From an uncultured Lachnospiraceae bacterium (GTDB taxonomy: Bacteria > Bacillota > Clostridia > Lachnospirales > Lachnospiraceae): a stretch of DNA of 62,759 bases. Made by a program: the position numbers and the translations under genes. Below the pieces are notes generated by a model. It ran no database searches, was not told where the DNA came from, and saw only the letters and a program-made list of their open reading frames with translations. The DNA lies in assembly GCA_910586315.1 (NCBI GenBank), contig CAJUIP010000022.1:1-62759 (forward strand), written 5' to 3'. This document shows, piece after piece, positions 43,331-51,874 of the stretch. The stretch's first letter is position 1; each line of letters opens with the position of its first letter.

Positions 43331-45003
43331 GGATAGGGATCCAGAGTTTTGAGAAGCTGATAATGGAAGACAGCTTTTATATTGATAAAACAGATTTTAT
43401 CAGACAGTGGTGGGAAAATAGAGACGATGTGACATTGATTGCCCGCCCCCGCAGATTTGGAAAGACATTAAACATGAATATGTTAGAGAGATTTCTTTCC
43501 ATAGAGTATGCAGGGCAGGGAGAGGTATTTATGGGGCTGTCCATATGGGAGGATGAGAAGTACCGTGACCTTCAGGGAATTTGGCCGGTTATATCCTTAA
43601 GCTTTGCGGATGTAAAGGCGAATACCTTTGACATGGCAAGGGAAAAGATTTGCATGCTTATCAAGGAAGTGTACCGGAAGTATGGTTTTCTGTTGGCAGA
43701 AGGGAGCCTGAAGGAAGGTGAGTCAGAGCTTTTCCGTAGGACTTTGATCGAAATGACGGATTCCGAAGCGGCGTATTCCTTAAAGAATCTGTCCGGTTAT
43801 CTGGCAGGTTACTATGGGAAGAAAGTGATTATCCTGCTGGATGAATATGATACACCTCTTCAGGAGGCTTGGGTGTACGGTTATTGGAAAGAGATGACAG
43901 AATTTATCCGAGGCCTGTTCAATTCCACATTCAAGACAAATCCACATCTGGAACGGGCGGTTATGACCGGAATCACAAGGGTCAGCAAGGAATCCATTTT
44001 CTCTGATTTAAATAATTTGGAGGTAGTGACCACTACATCAGAGAAATATGAAGATAGCTTCGGATTTACAGAGGAAGAGGTATGGACGGCATTACAGGAA
44101 TGTGGCCTGTATGAAAACAGGCTGGCTGTAAAAGCCTGGTATGATGGTTTCACATTCGGAAAAAGGAAGGATATCTATAATCCTTGGTCGATTATCAATT
44201 ATCTGGATAAAAAAAGGCTTTCCATTTACTGGGCCAACACCAGCAGCAATGGATTGGTAGATAAGCTGATACGGGAGGGAAGCGCAGACATAAAAATGTC
44301 TATGGAGAATTTGCTGAAAGGCGAGCACCTATACAAGGAAGTCGATGAACAGATTGTTTTCGACCAATTAGACGCAGATGAGAACGCCATCTGGAGCCTG
44401 TTTTTGGCAAGCGGATACTTGAAAGTGGAGAATTGCGAATTTAATGAAGACACGGGAGCAGATTTGTACGAATTGGCGCTGACGAACAAGGAAGTACAGA
44501 TTATGTTCCAAAAGATGATCCGGAAATGGTTTACCCGTTCCGGGACGATTTACAACGGTTTTATCAAGGCACTGTTACAGGATGATGTAAAATCTATGAA
44601 CGCCTATATGAACCGTGTAGCCCTGACCACGTTCAGTTACTTCGACAGCGGAAGAAATCCCTCCATGGAGACACAGCCAGAGCGTTTCTACCATGGCTTT
44701 GTGCTGGGACTCACCGTGGAGTTGGCAGACCGCTACATCATTACATCCAATAGAGAGAGCGGTTTTGGAAGATATGATGTGGTGATGGAGCCGAAGAACA
44801 GAACGGACAATGCGGTCATAATGGAATTCAAGGTGAGGGATTCGGGCGAAGAGAAATCGCTGGAGGAAACTGCGGATGCTGCGCTGAAGCAGATTGAGGA
44901 GCAGCGATATGAGGCGGATTTGGAGAGCAGGGGATTTCCTGGTGACCGCATCCGGAAATATGGCTTTGCTTTTGAAGGGAAAGAGGTTTTGATAAAAAGT
45001 TGA
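43315..45003 (+). CDS. AAA-ATPase with C-terminal PD-(D/E)XK nuclease domain (DUF1703 type)
   Basis: This 562-residue protein is of the 'AAA-ATPase-like plus PD-(D/E)XK' group (PF09820/PF08011). The N-terminal domain has ARPRRFGKTLNMNM as Walker A (about residues 43-56) and VIILLDEYDTPL as Walker B (about 178-189). The C-terminal nuclease-like core has GFGRYDVVM and VIMEFKV, the D and E-x-K motifs. Such genes occur in many copies in gut Bacteroidetes and clostridia and behave like mobile or defence-related genes; their function is not known. The start follows GGAGGATATATTGCC. A decayed paralogue lies at 39733. Confidence 0.88.
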   Translation: MARTVGIGIQSFEKLIMEDSFYIDKTDFIRQWWENRDDVTLIARPRRFGKTLNMNMLERFLSIEYAGQGEVFMGLSIWEDEKYRDLQGIWPVISLSFADVKANTFDMAREKICMLIKEVYRKYGFLLAEGSLKEGESELFRRTLIEMTDSEAAYSLKNLSGYLAGYYGKKVIILLDEYDTPLQEAWVYGYWKEMTEFIRGLFNSTFKTNPHLERAVMTGITRVSKESIFSDLNNLEVVTTTSEKYEDSFGFTEEEVWTALQECGLYENRLAVKAWYDGFTFGKRKDIYNPWSIINYLDKKRLSIYWANTSSNGLVDKLIREGSADIKMSMENLLKGEHLYKEVDEQIVFDQLDADENAIWSLFLASGYLKVENCEFNEDTGADLYELALTNKEVQIMFQKMIRKWFTRSGTIYNGFIKALLQDDVKSMNAYMNRVALTTFSYFDSGRNPSMETQPERFYHGFVLGLTVELADRYIITSNRESGFGRYDVVMEPKNRTDNAVIMEFKVRDSGEEKSLEETADAALKQIEEQRYEADLESRGFPGDRIRKYGFAFEGKEVLIKS

Positions 45004-45033
45004 AGATTTTTTAGCCCTAACTTGACAAGAGAA

Positions 45034-45090
45034 TATGTGAGCAGGATTGAAAAAAGGCCATAGAAAGGCTGAGAAAAAATTTTGTCTGAT
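45034..45090 (+). pseudogene. sigK 3'-end fragment, copy 3
   Basis: TATGTGAGCAGGATTGAAAA and two further bases are identical to sigK (39493-39514), then one A is missing. With the frame restored it reads YVSRIEKKAIERLRKNFV and a stop. Diverged sequence follows. It lies 30 bp after the ATPase gene and 5 bp before a strong terminator. Confidence 0.75.
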
Positions 45091-45094
45091 GAAG

Positions 45095-45137
45095 CGTCTG
45101 CCGCTAACCCGGGGTCCGGGAACGGCAGACGTTTTTG
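45095..45137 (+). terminator. Strong terminator
   Basis: CGTCTGCCG (45095-45103) pairs with CGGCAGACG (45123-45131), followed by TTTTTG. It ends the ATPase/sigK-fragment stretch. The next 300 bp (to 45446) show no gene. Confidence 0.9.
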
Positions 45138-45446
45138 TATTTTGCTGCCTTTCGGCGGCGGCAGCTTATATCCGGACGGAGGAAGCTGTGCCAGTATTTG
45201 TGCCGGCAGCGCTGTCCTGTTTAAAAAGATATGCAGGTCAGTTAAGGAAGTCTGGCTTTGATGAGATGTTAGCGACACTGTTACAAAACAGCAGATTCCT
45301 GCAAGTGTATAGTTTCAATATTTTCAGATATTAGATTCATATTGTAGATTTACTGATTTTTGAGACAACCTCGCAATTGCCGATGCCCAGGTAAGATTGC
45401 CTGCGGTGACGTAACGGGTGAACAGCAGTGCAGAGACAACGAAACC

Positions 45447-45521
45447 AAACAAATGTTCTGTTTTCTGTTGCATTTCTGCCAGAGGTATGTTATAATATTT
45501 TCAAGATAAGAACAAATGTTC
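45447..45521 (+). promoter_or_regulatory. Promoter with LexA (SOS) boxes
   Basis: Promoter TTGCAT (45468-45473), 17-bp spacer, TATAAT (45491-45496) with TG extension. GAACAAATGTTC (45510-45521) is a perfect GAAC-N4-GTTC LexA box covering the start site. AAACAAATGTTC (45447-45458) is the same box with one change, upstream of the -35. The two share all 11 other bases. Confidence 0.85.
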
Positions 45522-45543
45522 TAAAAAAGAGAAGGAGAGACAA

Positions 45544-46890
45544 ATGCTGCTGCAGGAAAATATGGGCTTGGAGGAAAAATTAAAAATTCTGGCCGATGCT
45601 GCAAAGTATGATGTGGCCTGTACCTCCAGCGGTGTTGACAGGAAAGGAAAGAAGGGATATACCGGAAATACCATCAGCGGCGGAATCTGCCACAGTTTTG
45701 GGGCAGACGGACGGTGTATTTCGCTTCTGAAAATACTGATGACTAACTGGTGTATTTATGACTGTAAATACTGTGTGAACCGATGTTCCAATGATGTGAT
45801 ACGGACGGCCTTTACTCCGGATGAGATTTGCGAGCTTACCATGGAATTTTATAAAAGGAACTATATTGAAGGACTATTTTTAAGTTCCGGTGTAGTAGAA
45901 AGCGCTGACAAAACCATGGAGCTTCTCTATGAGGCTATATGGAAACTTAGAAATATCCATAAATTCCGCGGATATATTCATGTGAAAGCAATTCCGGGCG
46001 CCGACCGGCAGCTTATTGAGCGGGTGGGGTTTCTGGCTGATCGCATGAGCATCAATTTGGAACTGCCTACGGCCGATAGTTTGAAAAAGCTGTGTCCGGG
46101 AAAAACAAGAGAGAAGATTCTCCTCCCTATGCGTCAGATTCAGGCAGGAATCACGGAAAACAGAAATGAGCTGGCAATTTACCGAAGTGCGCCAAGATTT
46201 GTTCCGGCAGGACAGAGTACGCAGATGATTGTGGGGGCCACGCCGGAAAATGACTATCAGATGGTATCAGTGGCCGAGGCGCTGTACCGAAACTATAACC
46301 TGAAGAGGGTGTTTTATTCTGCCTTCGTGCCCGTAGTGCCGGATAAAAGCCTTCCGGCGGTATCCGGAGGTCCTCCTCTTTTGCGGGAGCACAGGCTGTA
46401 TCAGGCGGACTGGCTTTTACGGTTTTATGGGTTCCGGGCGGATGAATTGCTGTCGGCGGAAAGACCGAATTTCAATATATTCCTGGATCCCAAGTGTGAC
46501 TGGGCGGTACGGCATCTGGAGGAGTTTCCGGTGGAGGTTATGACGGCGGACTATGGGAAGCTTTTAAGAGTCCCCGGTCTGGGCGTCCGCTCCGCCAAGC
46601 GTATTGTCATGGCCCGGAGAACAGGAAGATTATCTTATGGAGATTTGAAAAAATTTGGAGTGGTATTAAAGCGAGCCGTGTTCTTTCTTACCTGCTGTGG
46701 AAAAATGATGATTCCGGTGCGGATGGAAGAAAATTTTATCACCAGTCAGTTAATGGGAGAGGAGCGGAAAAAGGTCTGGGATATGGGAAATGAAAACTCC
46801 TTCCGGCAGTTATCACTGTTTGAAGACTGGAAGCCGGATGCAGTGCCGGAGGTGACCGATGCGAAGAAGGCGCTTTTCGGTGAGATGTGA
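45544..46890 (+). CDS. Putative DNA modification/repair radical SAM protein
   Basis: This 448-residue protein of the radical SAM family is linked to uracil-DNA glycosylase genes (TIGR03916 type). The cluster motif CxxxCxxC is CIYDCKYC (about residues 71-78). A C-terminal helix-hairpin-helix (RVPGLGVRSAKRIV, about 345-358) suggests DNA binding. The product it makes is not known. ATG 45544 follows AAGGAGAGAC. It is transcribed with the next gene from a LexA-box promoter, which supports a DNA-damage role. Confidence 0.88.
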   Translation: MLLQENMGLEEKLKILADAAKYDVACTSSGVDRKGKKGYTGNTISGGICHSFGADGRCISLLKILMTNWCIYDCKYCVNRCSNDVIRTAFTPDEICELTMEFYKRNYIEGLFLSSGVVESADKTMELLYEAIWKLRNIHKFRGYIHVKAIPGADRQLIERVGFLADRMSINLELPTADSLKKLCPGKTREKILLPMRQIQAGITENRNELAIYRSAPRFVPAGQSTQMIVGATPENDYQMVSVAEALYRNYNLKRVFYSAFVPVVPDKSLPAVSGGPPLLREHRLYQADWLLRFYGFRADELLSAERPNFNIFLDPKCDWAVRHLEEFPVEVMTADYGKLLRVPGLGVRSAKRIVMARRTGRLSYGDLKKFGVVLKRAVFFLTCCGKMMIPVRMEENFITSQLMGEERKKVWDMGNENSFRQLSLFEDWKPDAVPEVTDAKKALFGEM

Positions 46891-46902
46891 GGAGGTGCCG
46901 GA

Positions 46903-47658
46903 TTGACAGTATTCTTATGTAAAAATGGTTTTGATGGAATTCTTTGCGGCGTATACGATATATATGCCAGCCGCCTTCCCCTTTCCGATTGCAGCCTGGA
47001 GTTGGAGAGAGAATATGAACCGCTTTTATTTGCTCAGTATCAGGAAGTGCCGTTAGAGGCCTGGAAAGCAAAAAAAGTGGCGGAAAAAATAAAAAGCTTC
47101 ATGTCGGAAGAGTCTTATATTTACCTGTACAGGGCCTCCCTCCACAAAAGCCCGGAACGCGGGAACTGGATTTTTAAGTTTATCGCCCTTGGACTTACGG
47201 CCGGGAGGAAGGTGCTTGGGATGCTTCAGAATCCGGCGGTGTACGAGATTTTTCAAATGAACCGGTATGTGGGAAACGAGGCTCATTTTCTGGTGGAATT
47301 TCTCCGGTTTGAACGGCTCAAATCTGGGATTTATTATGGAAAAGTAGGGCCGGAAAGCCAGGTCCTGGAGCTGGTGGCGGTTCACTTTGCCGACCGTTTT
47401 CCAGATATGGACTGGATGATTTATGACGAGAAGCATAAAGCAGCTGCTTTTCATGCAAGCACCGGACACTGGGTCATTCGGGAAAATGTGGAAAAGGAGG
47501 CAGTAGAGAAATGGAAGGGAGAAGGGAACAGCGATGTTTACGTGAATATGTGGAAGACCTTTTTTCACACTATCGCCATTGAAGAGAGGACAAATCCCAG
47601 ATGCCAGAGAACCATGCTTCCGCTTCGCTATCGAAAATATATGACGGAATTTCAATAG
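46903..47658 (+). CDS. Partner DNA metabolism protein (TIGR03915/DUF4130)
   Basis: This 251-residue protein is almost always adjacent to the radical SAM protein above. It has the family starts TVFLCKNGFDGILCGVYDI and a late region FHASTGHWVI, and ends with RCQRTMLPLRYRKYMTEF. The start is TTG at 46903 behind GGAGGTGCC. Function is unknown; related proteins are sometimes fused to a uracil-DNA glycosylase domain, which is absent here. It lies 12 bp after the radical SAM gene. Confidence 0.85.
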   Translation: MTVFLCKNGFDGILCGVYDIYASRLPLSDCSLELEREYEPLLFAQYQEVPLEAWKAKKVAEKIKSFMSEESYIYLYRASLHKSPERGNWIFKFIALGLTAGRKVLGMLQNPAVYEIFQMNRYVGNEAHFLVEFLRFERLKSGIYYGKVGPESQVLELVAVHFADRFPDMDWMIYDEKHKAAAFHASTGHWVIRENVEKEAVEKWKGEGNSDVYVNMWKTFFHTIAIEERTNPRCQRTMLPLRYRKYMTEFQ

Positions 47659-47759
47659 ATTCTGAAAAACTTTATGACAGATGTGGTATAATTCTTAATG
47701 TCGATAGACATTGTACCGGCGCCAAAGAATACGGTTTTAATAGTTAGGAGGGCATCATC

Positions 47760-48689
47760 ATGAAGACGCGAGAGTTTTACCTTCCGTCGAGTGACGGAAA
47801 TTTTAAATTAAGATGTATGGAGTGGATTCCCGATGGCGAAATACGGGGAATTCTTCAGATTGCACATGGAATGATTGAGCATGTGGGGAGGTACGGCGAG
47901 TTCGCTTCCTGGCTGGCGGAGCATGGAATTCTTGTTTATGGCCACGATCACCTGGGTCACGGAAAGACTGCAAAAGAAGAGAAAAATTTCGGCTATTTTG
48001 GGACCAGTGGAGGCTCTTTATGCATAATCAAGGATATTCGGCGTCTGACTCTGTATGGAAAGAAAAGATATCCTGGTGTAAAACATATTCTTTTGGGACA
48101 CAGCATGGGCTCCTTCTTCGTGAGAAGGTATCTTTCTGTTTATGAAGACGGCCCTGACGCAGTGATTCTATTAGGAACCGGGGCTCCCTGCAGCGGAGTC
48201 ATATTTGCCGGGTATCTTTTGGCTGCGCTTACCTGCCGGATAAAAGGAGAGCGTTACAGAAGCCGGATGCTCCATCAGCTGTCCATCGGTAATTATAACA
48301 GAAAATTCAGACCCACAGAAACTTCCCATGACTGGCTGACTCGTGATGTGGAGTATGCCAGACGATACGGAGCTGATCCGTACTGTCAGTTTATGTTTTC
48401 GGCGGGAGCTTATCGTGACTTTTTTCACATTATGCTTTTGGGAACCCGTGCAGAAAAGGCCGGAAAAATCCGCACAGACATGCCTCTTTTAATTTTATCC
48501 GGCGACAGAGATCCGGTAGGTGAAAATTCCAAAGGAGTGCGGCGTGTATATAACAGGCTGGATGCTGCCGGGGCCATTGATATCACTCTGGGTTTTTACG
48601 AGGGAGCCCGCCATGAAATTTTAAATGAAACCAACCGGGAAGAAGTATATGGAGATATTCTTCAATGGCTGGAACGGCAAATAGAGTAA
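47760..48689 (+). CDS. Alpha/beta hydrolase (monoacylglycerol lipase-like)
   Basis: This 309-residue cytoplasmic serine hydrolase of the S33/Hydrolase_4 type has oxyanion segment AHGMIEHVGRY (about residues 37-47), the GHDHLGHG turn and nucleophile elbow GHSMGS (Ser at about 121). The catalytic Asp is in LSGDRDPVG and His in GARHEILNE. A cap domain lies between. Family members are lysophospholipases or monoacylglycerol lipases. The ATG follows GGAGGGCATCATC. An extended -10 promoter (TGGTATAAT, about 47680-47690) lies upstream, so it is a single-gene unit. Confidence 0.88.
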   Translation: MKTREFYLPSSDGNFKLRCMEWIPDGEIRGILQIAHGMIEHVGRYGEFASWLAEHGILVYGHDHLGHGKTAKEEKNFGYFGTSGGSLCIIKDIRRLTLYGKKRYPGVKHILLGHSMGSFFVRRYLSVYEDGPDAVILLGTGAPCSGVIFAGYLLAALTCRIKGERYRSRMLHQLSIGNYNRKFRPTETSHDWLTRDVEYARRYGADPYCQFMFSAGAYRDFFHIMLLGTRAEKAGKIRTDMPLLILSGDRDPVGENSKGVRRVYNRLDAAGAIDITLGFYEGARHEILNETNREEVYGDILQWLERQIE

Positions 48690-48944
48690 TAAACAGATTT
48701 GCTTATGGGACAGACCAGCCAGTTAGTCAATAAGCAAAAGAATGGTTAAGCTCATTGAGGGACATTTTCTTGTCCGCCTTAAGGCGGATAAAAAAGTGTG
48801 TGCATTTATGCCCGATGTGGGAGACCGGATAAAAATTGCTTTTCAGGTAAGCTCGCTCTCTGTTTTCATCCGGTTTTCCCCATCCTGTGAACTGTGAACA
48901 GTAACTAAAGGATATCCAAAATATCCGAAACATGCATTTCGCAC
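48690..48944. other. Gene-free interval with two inverted repeats
   Basis: TCCGCCTTAAGGCGGA (48773-48788) is a perfect 16-bp palindrome preceded by TTTTCTTG and followed by TAAAAAAG. GGATAT/ATATCC (48910-48926) is a second short repeat just before the comM promoter. A 68-codon minus-strand frame (48727-48933) has no ribosome site, so I do not call a gene. Confidence 0.5.
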
Positions 48945-48973
48945 TTGTTTTTTGGAGATAAATCCTGTATAGT
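48945..48973 (+). promoter_or_regulatory. Promoter of comM-dprA-topA
   Basis: TTGTTT (48945-48950), 17-bp spacer, TATAGT (48968-48973). Confidence 0.6.
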
Positions 48974-49083
48974 AAAAGTATCTTAAAACATTCTAAATAT
49001 CTTTTTTCTATAAGCAGTTCTTTTTTCTTGAAAGTAATTCCGGAATGTGATTTGAGATGAAAAAAATAATAGGGAGGCTTTTT

Positions 49084-50619
49084 TTGTTTGGAAAGGTAAA
49101 TTGTATTTATTTACAGGGAATGGAAGGCACCAGGGTTCTCGTGGAAGCGGATGTCAGTGACGGTCTGCCCTCCTGTTCTTTCGTGGGGTATCTGGCTTCT
49201 GAGGTAAAGGAGTCCCAGGACAGAGTGCGGACAGCCATAAAAAATTTAAATTTGTCCCTTCCTCCTAAAAAAATAACCATCAACCTGTCGCCGGCTGATT
49301 TCAGGAAAGAGGGGACTGGATTTGATCTGGCCATTGCTGTGGCCATTCTTGAGGCATACGGGTATCTTCCTCCGGAATCCTATGACAACTCTGTCTTTAT
49401 CGGTGAATTGGGCCTGGATGGAAAAATAAAGGGCATCCCGGGAGTGCTGGCCATCACGGCCTGGGCCAAAGATCATGGCTTTTCAAGAATTTTTCTTCCT
49501 GAGGAAAATGTATGTGAAGCGGAGTCCATCGGAGGCATTGGACTTGTAGGAGTTTCGAATCTTGAGACACTCACCTTCATGATGCGCGGAAGACTTCCTA
49601 TGAAAGAGAAACGAAGAAAAAGCGCTAGAAAACCACAGTCCGGTTTTAACCAGTATGATGTGGACTTTTCAGAGGTGCAGGGGCAGCCGCTGCTGCGGAG
49701 AGCGGCGGAAGTGGCGGTGGCAGGCATGCATAACCTCCTGATGATAGGCCCGGCGGGCTCGGGGAAGACCATGGTGGCCCGACGGATGCCGACGATACTT
49801 CCCAGAATGGATCTGGAGGAATGCATTGAAATTTCAAAAATATACAGTGTCTGCCATCTTTTAAATGAGAACCAGCCCCTGGTTTTAAAGCGGCCTTTCC
49901 GCGCCCCTCATCATACCATAACGGCACAGGCGCTGGCAGGGGGCGGGAGCAGGCCGAGACCGGGAGAAATTTCGCTGGCTACGGGAGGAATTCTTTTTCT
50001 GGATGAGCTGCCGGAAATGGGAAGGGCTGCGATGGAGATTTTGCGTCAGCCTTTGGAAGAACGTTTCATAACCATTTCAAGGGTGCACGGGTCCTTTTGC
50101 TATCCCGCTAATTTTCAGCTTGTCGCCGCCATGAACCCATGTAAATGCGGGTATTATCCTGATCCGGTTAAATGCACCTGCACGCAAGGGGAAATTAAAA
50201 AGTATCTGGGACGCATATCAAGACCTTTGCTTGAGCGTATAGATATCTGTGTGGAGGCAGCCCCTGTGACATATAAGGAAATGTCTGATTCCGGAAAAAA
50301 TGAAGATTCTGCCGCCATACGGGCCAGAGTAGAGGCGGCCAGGGCGATTCAAAAGGAAAGATTTTTGGGCACATCCATCCGATGCAACGGGGAAATGAAC
50401 AGAGCACAAATTCATAAATTCTGCCGGCTTGGCAAGGAAGAGAGCTGCTTTATGGAAGAAATATTTAGTGATTTGGAGCTTTCAGCCAGAATGCATGATA
50501 AAATTTTAAGAGTGGCGAGAACCGCTGCCGATCTGGAAGGAAAGGATCAAATTGCCCATGTCCATTTGTGTGAAGCAGTATCCTTTGTCAGATTTCGTGA
50601 GAAGTATTGGAAAAAGTAG
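49084..50619 (+). CDS. comM: YifB/ComM Mg-chelatase-like AAA+ ATPase
   Basis: This 511-residue hexameric AAA+ helicase-like protein is linked to natural transformation and branch migration. An N-terminal Lon-protease-like ChlI domain (DVSDGLPSCSFVGYLASEVKE) precedes the AAA+ core, with Walker A GPAGSGKTM (about residues 218-226), sensor region LDELPEMG and a NPCKCGYYPD zinc-like motif. A C-terminal Mg_chelatase_C domain follows. I prefer TTG at 49084, six bases after GGGAGG, giving MFGKVN as in relatives; an in-frame ATG at 49057 lacks a ribosome site. It lies upstream of dprA, the usual neighbour. Confidence 0.92.
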   Translation: MFGKVNCIYLQGMEGTRVLVEADVSDGLPSCSFVGYLASEVKESQDRVRTAIKNLNLSLPPKKITINLSPADFRKEGTGFDLAIAVAILEAYGYLPPESYDNSVFIGELGLDGKIKGIPGVLAITAWAKDHGFSRIFLPEENVCEAESIGGIGLVGVSNLETLTFMMRGRLPMKEKRRKSARKPQSGFNQYDVDFSEVQGQPLLRRAAEVAVAGMHNLLMIGPAGSGKTMVARRMPTILPRMDLEECIEISKIYSVCHLLNENQPLVLKRPFRAPHHTITAQALAGGGSRPRPGEISLATGGILFLDELPEMGRAAMEILRQPLEERFITISRVHGSFCYPANFQLVAAMNPCKCGYYPDPVKCTCTQGEIKKYLGRISRPLLERIDICVEAAPVTYKEMSDSGKNEDSAAIRARVEAARAIQKERFLGTSIRCNGEMNRAQIHKFCRLGKEESCFMEEIFSDLELSARMHDKILRVARTAADLEGKDQIAHVHLCEAVSFVRFREKYWKK

Positions 50620-50778
50620 TAACAGCCCATTGGATGGATGTCCTGGAGCATGCATGAAAATTGCTTCTCGCCCGCAGAAAGCGGGCAGGAAGGAGAAAGG
50701 CTGAGCGTTTATAAAGCCAATGATTTTTCAAGGGTATCGGAGCGGTTATAAAAATTGAAAAATGGAGGAGGGAAAAGT
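50620..50778. other. comM-dprA interval with GC-rich hairpin
   Basis: GCCCGC (50670-50675), loop AGAAA, GCGGGC (50681-50686), flanked by CTTCTC and AGGAAG, which extend the symmetry. No T run. Same theme as the hairpins at 39606 and 48773. Confidence 0.5.
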
Positions 50779-51867
50779 ATGACAGAAAAAGAGTACCTTT
50801 ATTTTCTTATTCATGTAATCGGAATGGGACCTGTTTCCATCTGTAAACTTTATGAATATTTTAAAAGTTTTCGGGAAATCTGGATGGCAGATGAAAAGGA
50901 ACTGCAGAAAACAGGTATTCTTACAAAAACGCGGATACAGGCACTTTGTTCTGCAAGGATCAGGGAGGATGAATGGAAACGGGAGTACGATGAACTGCCA
51001 CGCAGAAATATCCGGTTTATTTCCTTTTTTGAAAAGGAATATCCGCAAAGGCTTTTGCCGTATGGAGATAAGCCTGCTGCCCTGTTTGTAAAGGGAAGGC
51101 TCCCGCAGGCGGAAAAGCCTGCTATTGCCCTGGTGGGGGCGAGAAACTGTACAGAATATGGAAGAAATATGTCCAGATGGTTTGCTTCTGCCCTTGCCAG
51201 GGAAGGTGTTCAGGTGGTCAGCGGCCTTGCCTTGGGGGTGGACAGCGCGGCTCATGAGGGAGCCCTGGAATATGGGAATACGTTTGCGGTTTTGGGATGT
51301 GGAATCAATGTCTGTTATCCCAGAGAAAATTACAGGCTGTTTTCTGACATGGAGGTTCAGGGCGGCATCCTGACTGAATTTCCTTTGGGGACATGGCCGG
51401 CATCTATGAACTTTCCAAGAAGAAACCGAATTATCAGTGGGCTGGCTGATGCGGTTGTTGTAATAGAAGCCCGGGAGAAAAGCGGGTCTTTGATTACGGC
51501 TGATCTGGCTCTGGAACAGGGGAAGGAGGTCTTTGCTGTGCCGGGACGCATCTCAGATCCTCTAAGCGCCGGATGCAATCGTCTTTTGCAGAGCGGGGCA
51601 GCGCCTTGTCTTAATCCCGGGGATATTTTGGAATACCTGGGAATAAAATATGATAAAAAATTAATAGTTCATAAAAATTCAGAAAAGAGACTTGCCAAGA
51701 AAGAAAATTTGGTGTATAGTTGCTTAGATTCGCGCCCCAGACATCTGGAGGATATCATGAATGCGAGCCGATTGTCTGTTACAGAGACGATGGAAGGACT
51801 GATAAATTTGGAACTCAAAGGGCTTATTCAGGGAATTGGAAATCAATATTATTGCAGAAAGTTGTGA
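50779..51867 (+). CDS. dprA: DNA-processing protein DprA
   Basis: This 362-residue protein loads RecA on incoming single-stranded DNA. The Rossmann-like core has GARNCTEYGRNMSRWFA, then VVSGLALGVDSAAHEGAL (about residues 150-167), and later FPRRNRIISGLADAVVVIEA. A C-terminal winged-helix domain (about 300-362) begins around VYSCLDSRPRHLEDI. ATG 50779 follows GGAGGAGGG; the frame is open eight codons earlier. topA starts seven bases after its stop. Confidence 0.93.
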   Translation: MTEKEYLYFLIHVIGMGPVSICKLYEYFKSFREIWMADEKELQKTGILTKTRIQALCSARIREDEWKREYDELPRRNIRFISFFEKEYPQRLLPYGDKPAALFVKGRLPQAEKPAIALVGARNCTEYGRNMSRWFASALAREGVQVVSGLALGVDSAAHEGALEYGNTFAVLGCGINVCYPRENYRLFSDMEVQGGILTEFPLGTWPASMNFPRRNRIISGLADAVVVIEAREKSGSLITADLALEQGKEVFAVPGRISDPLSAGCNRLLQSGAAPCLNPGDILEYLGIKYDKKLIVHKNSEKRLAKKENLVYSCLDSRPRHLEDIMNASRLSVTETMEGLINLELKGLIQGIGNQYYCRKL

Positions 51868-51874
51868 GGTTATT

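Noticed and set aside
45047..45334. 95-codon plus-strand gene after the ATPase
   Set aside because: It runs through the sigK tail fragment and the strong terminator at 45095 and has no ribosome site.
48727..48933. 68-codon minus-strand gene
   Set aside because: No ribosome site, no promoter, and it covers palindromic intergenic sequence; composition looks like chance.
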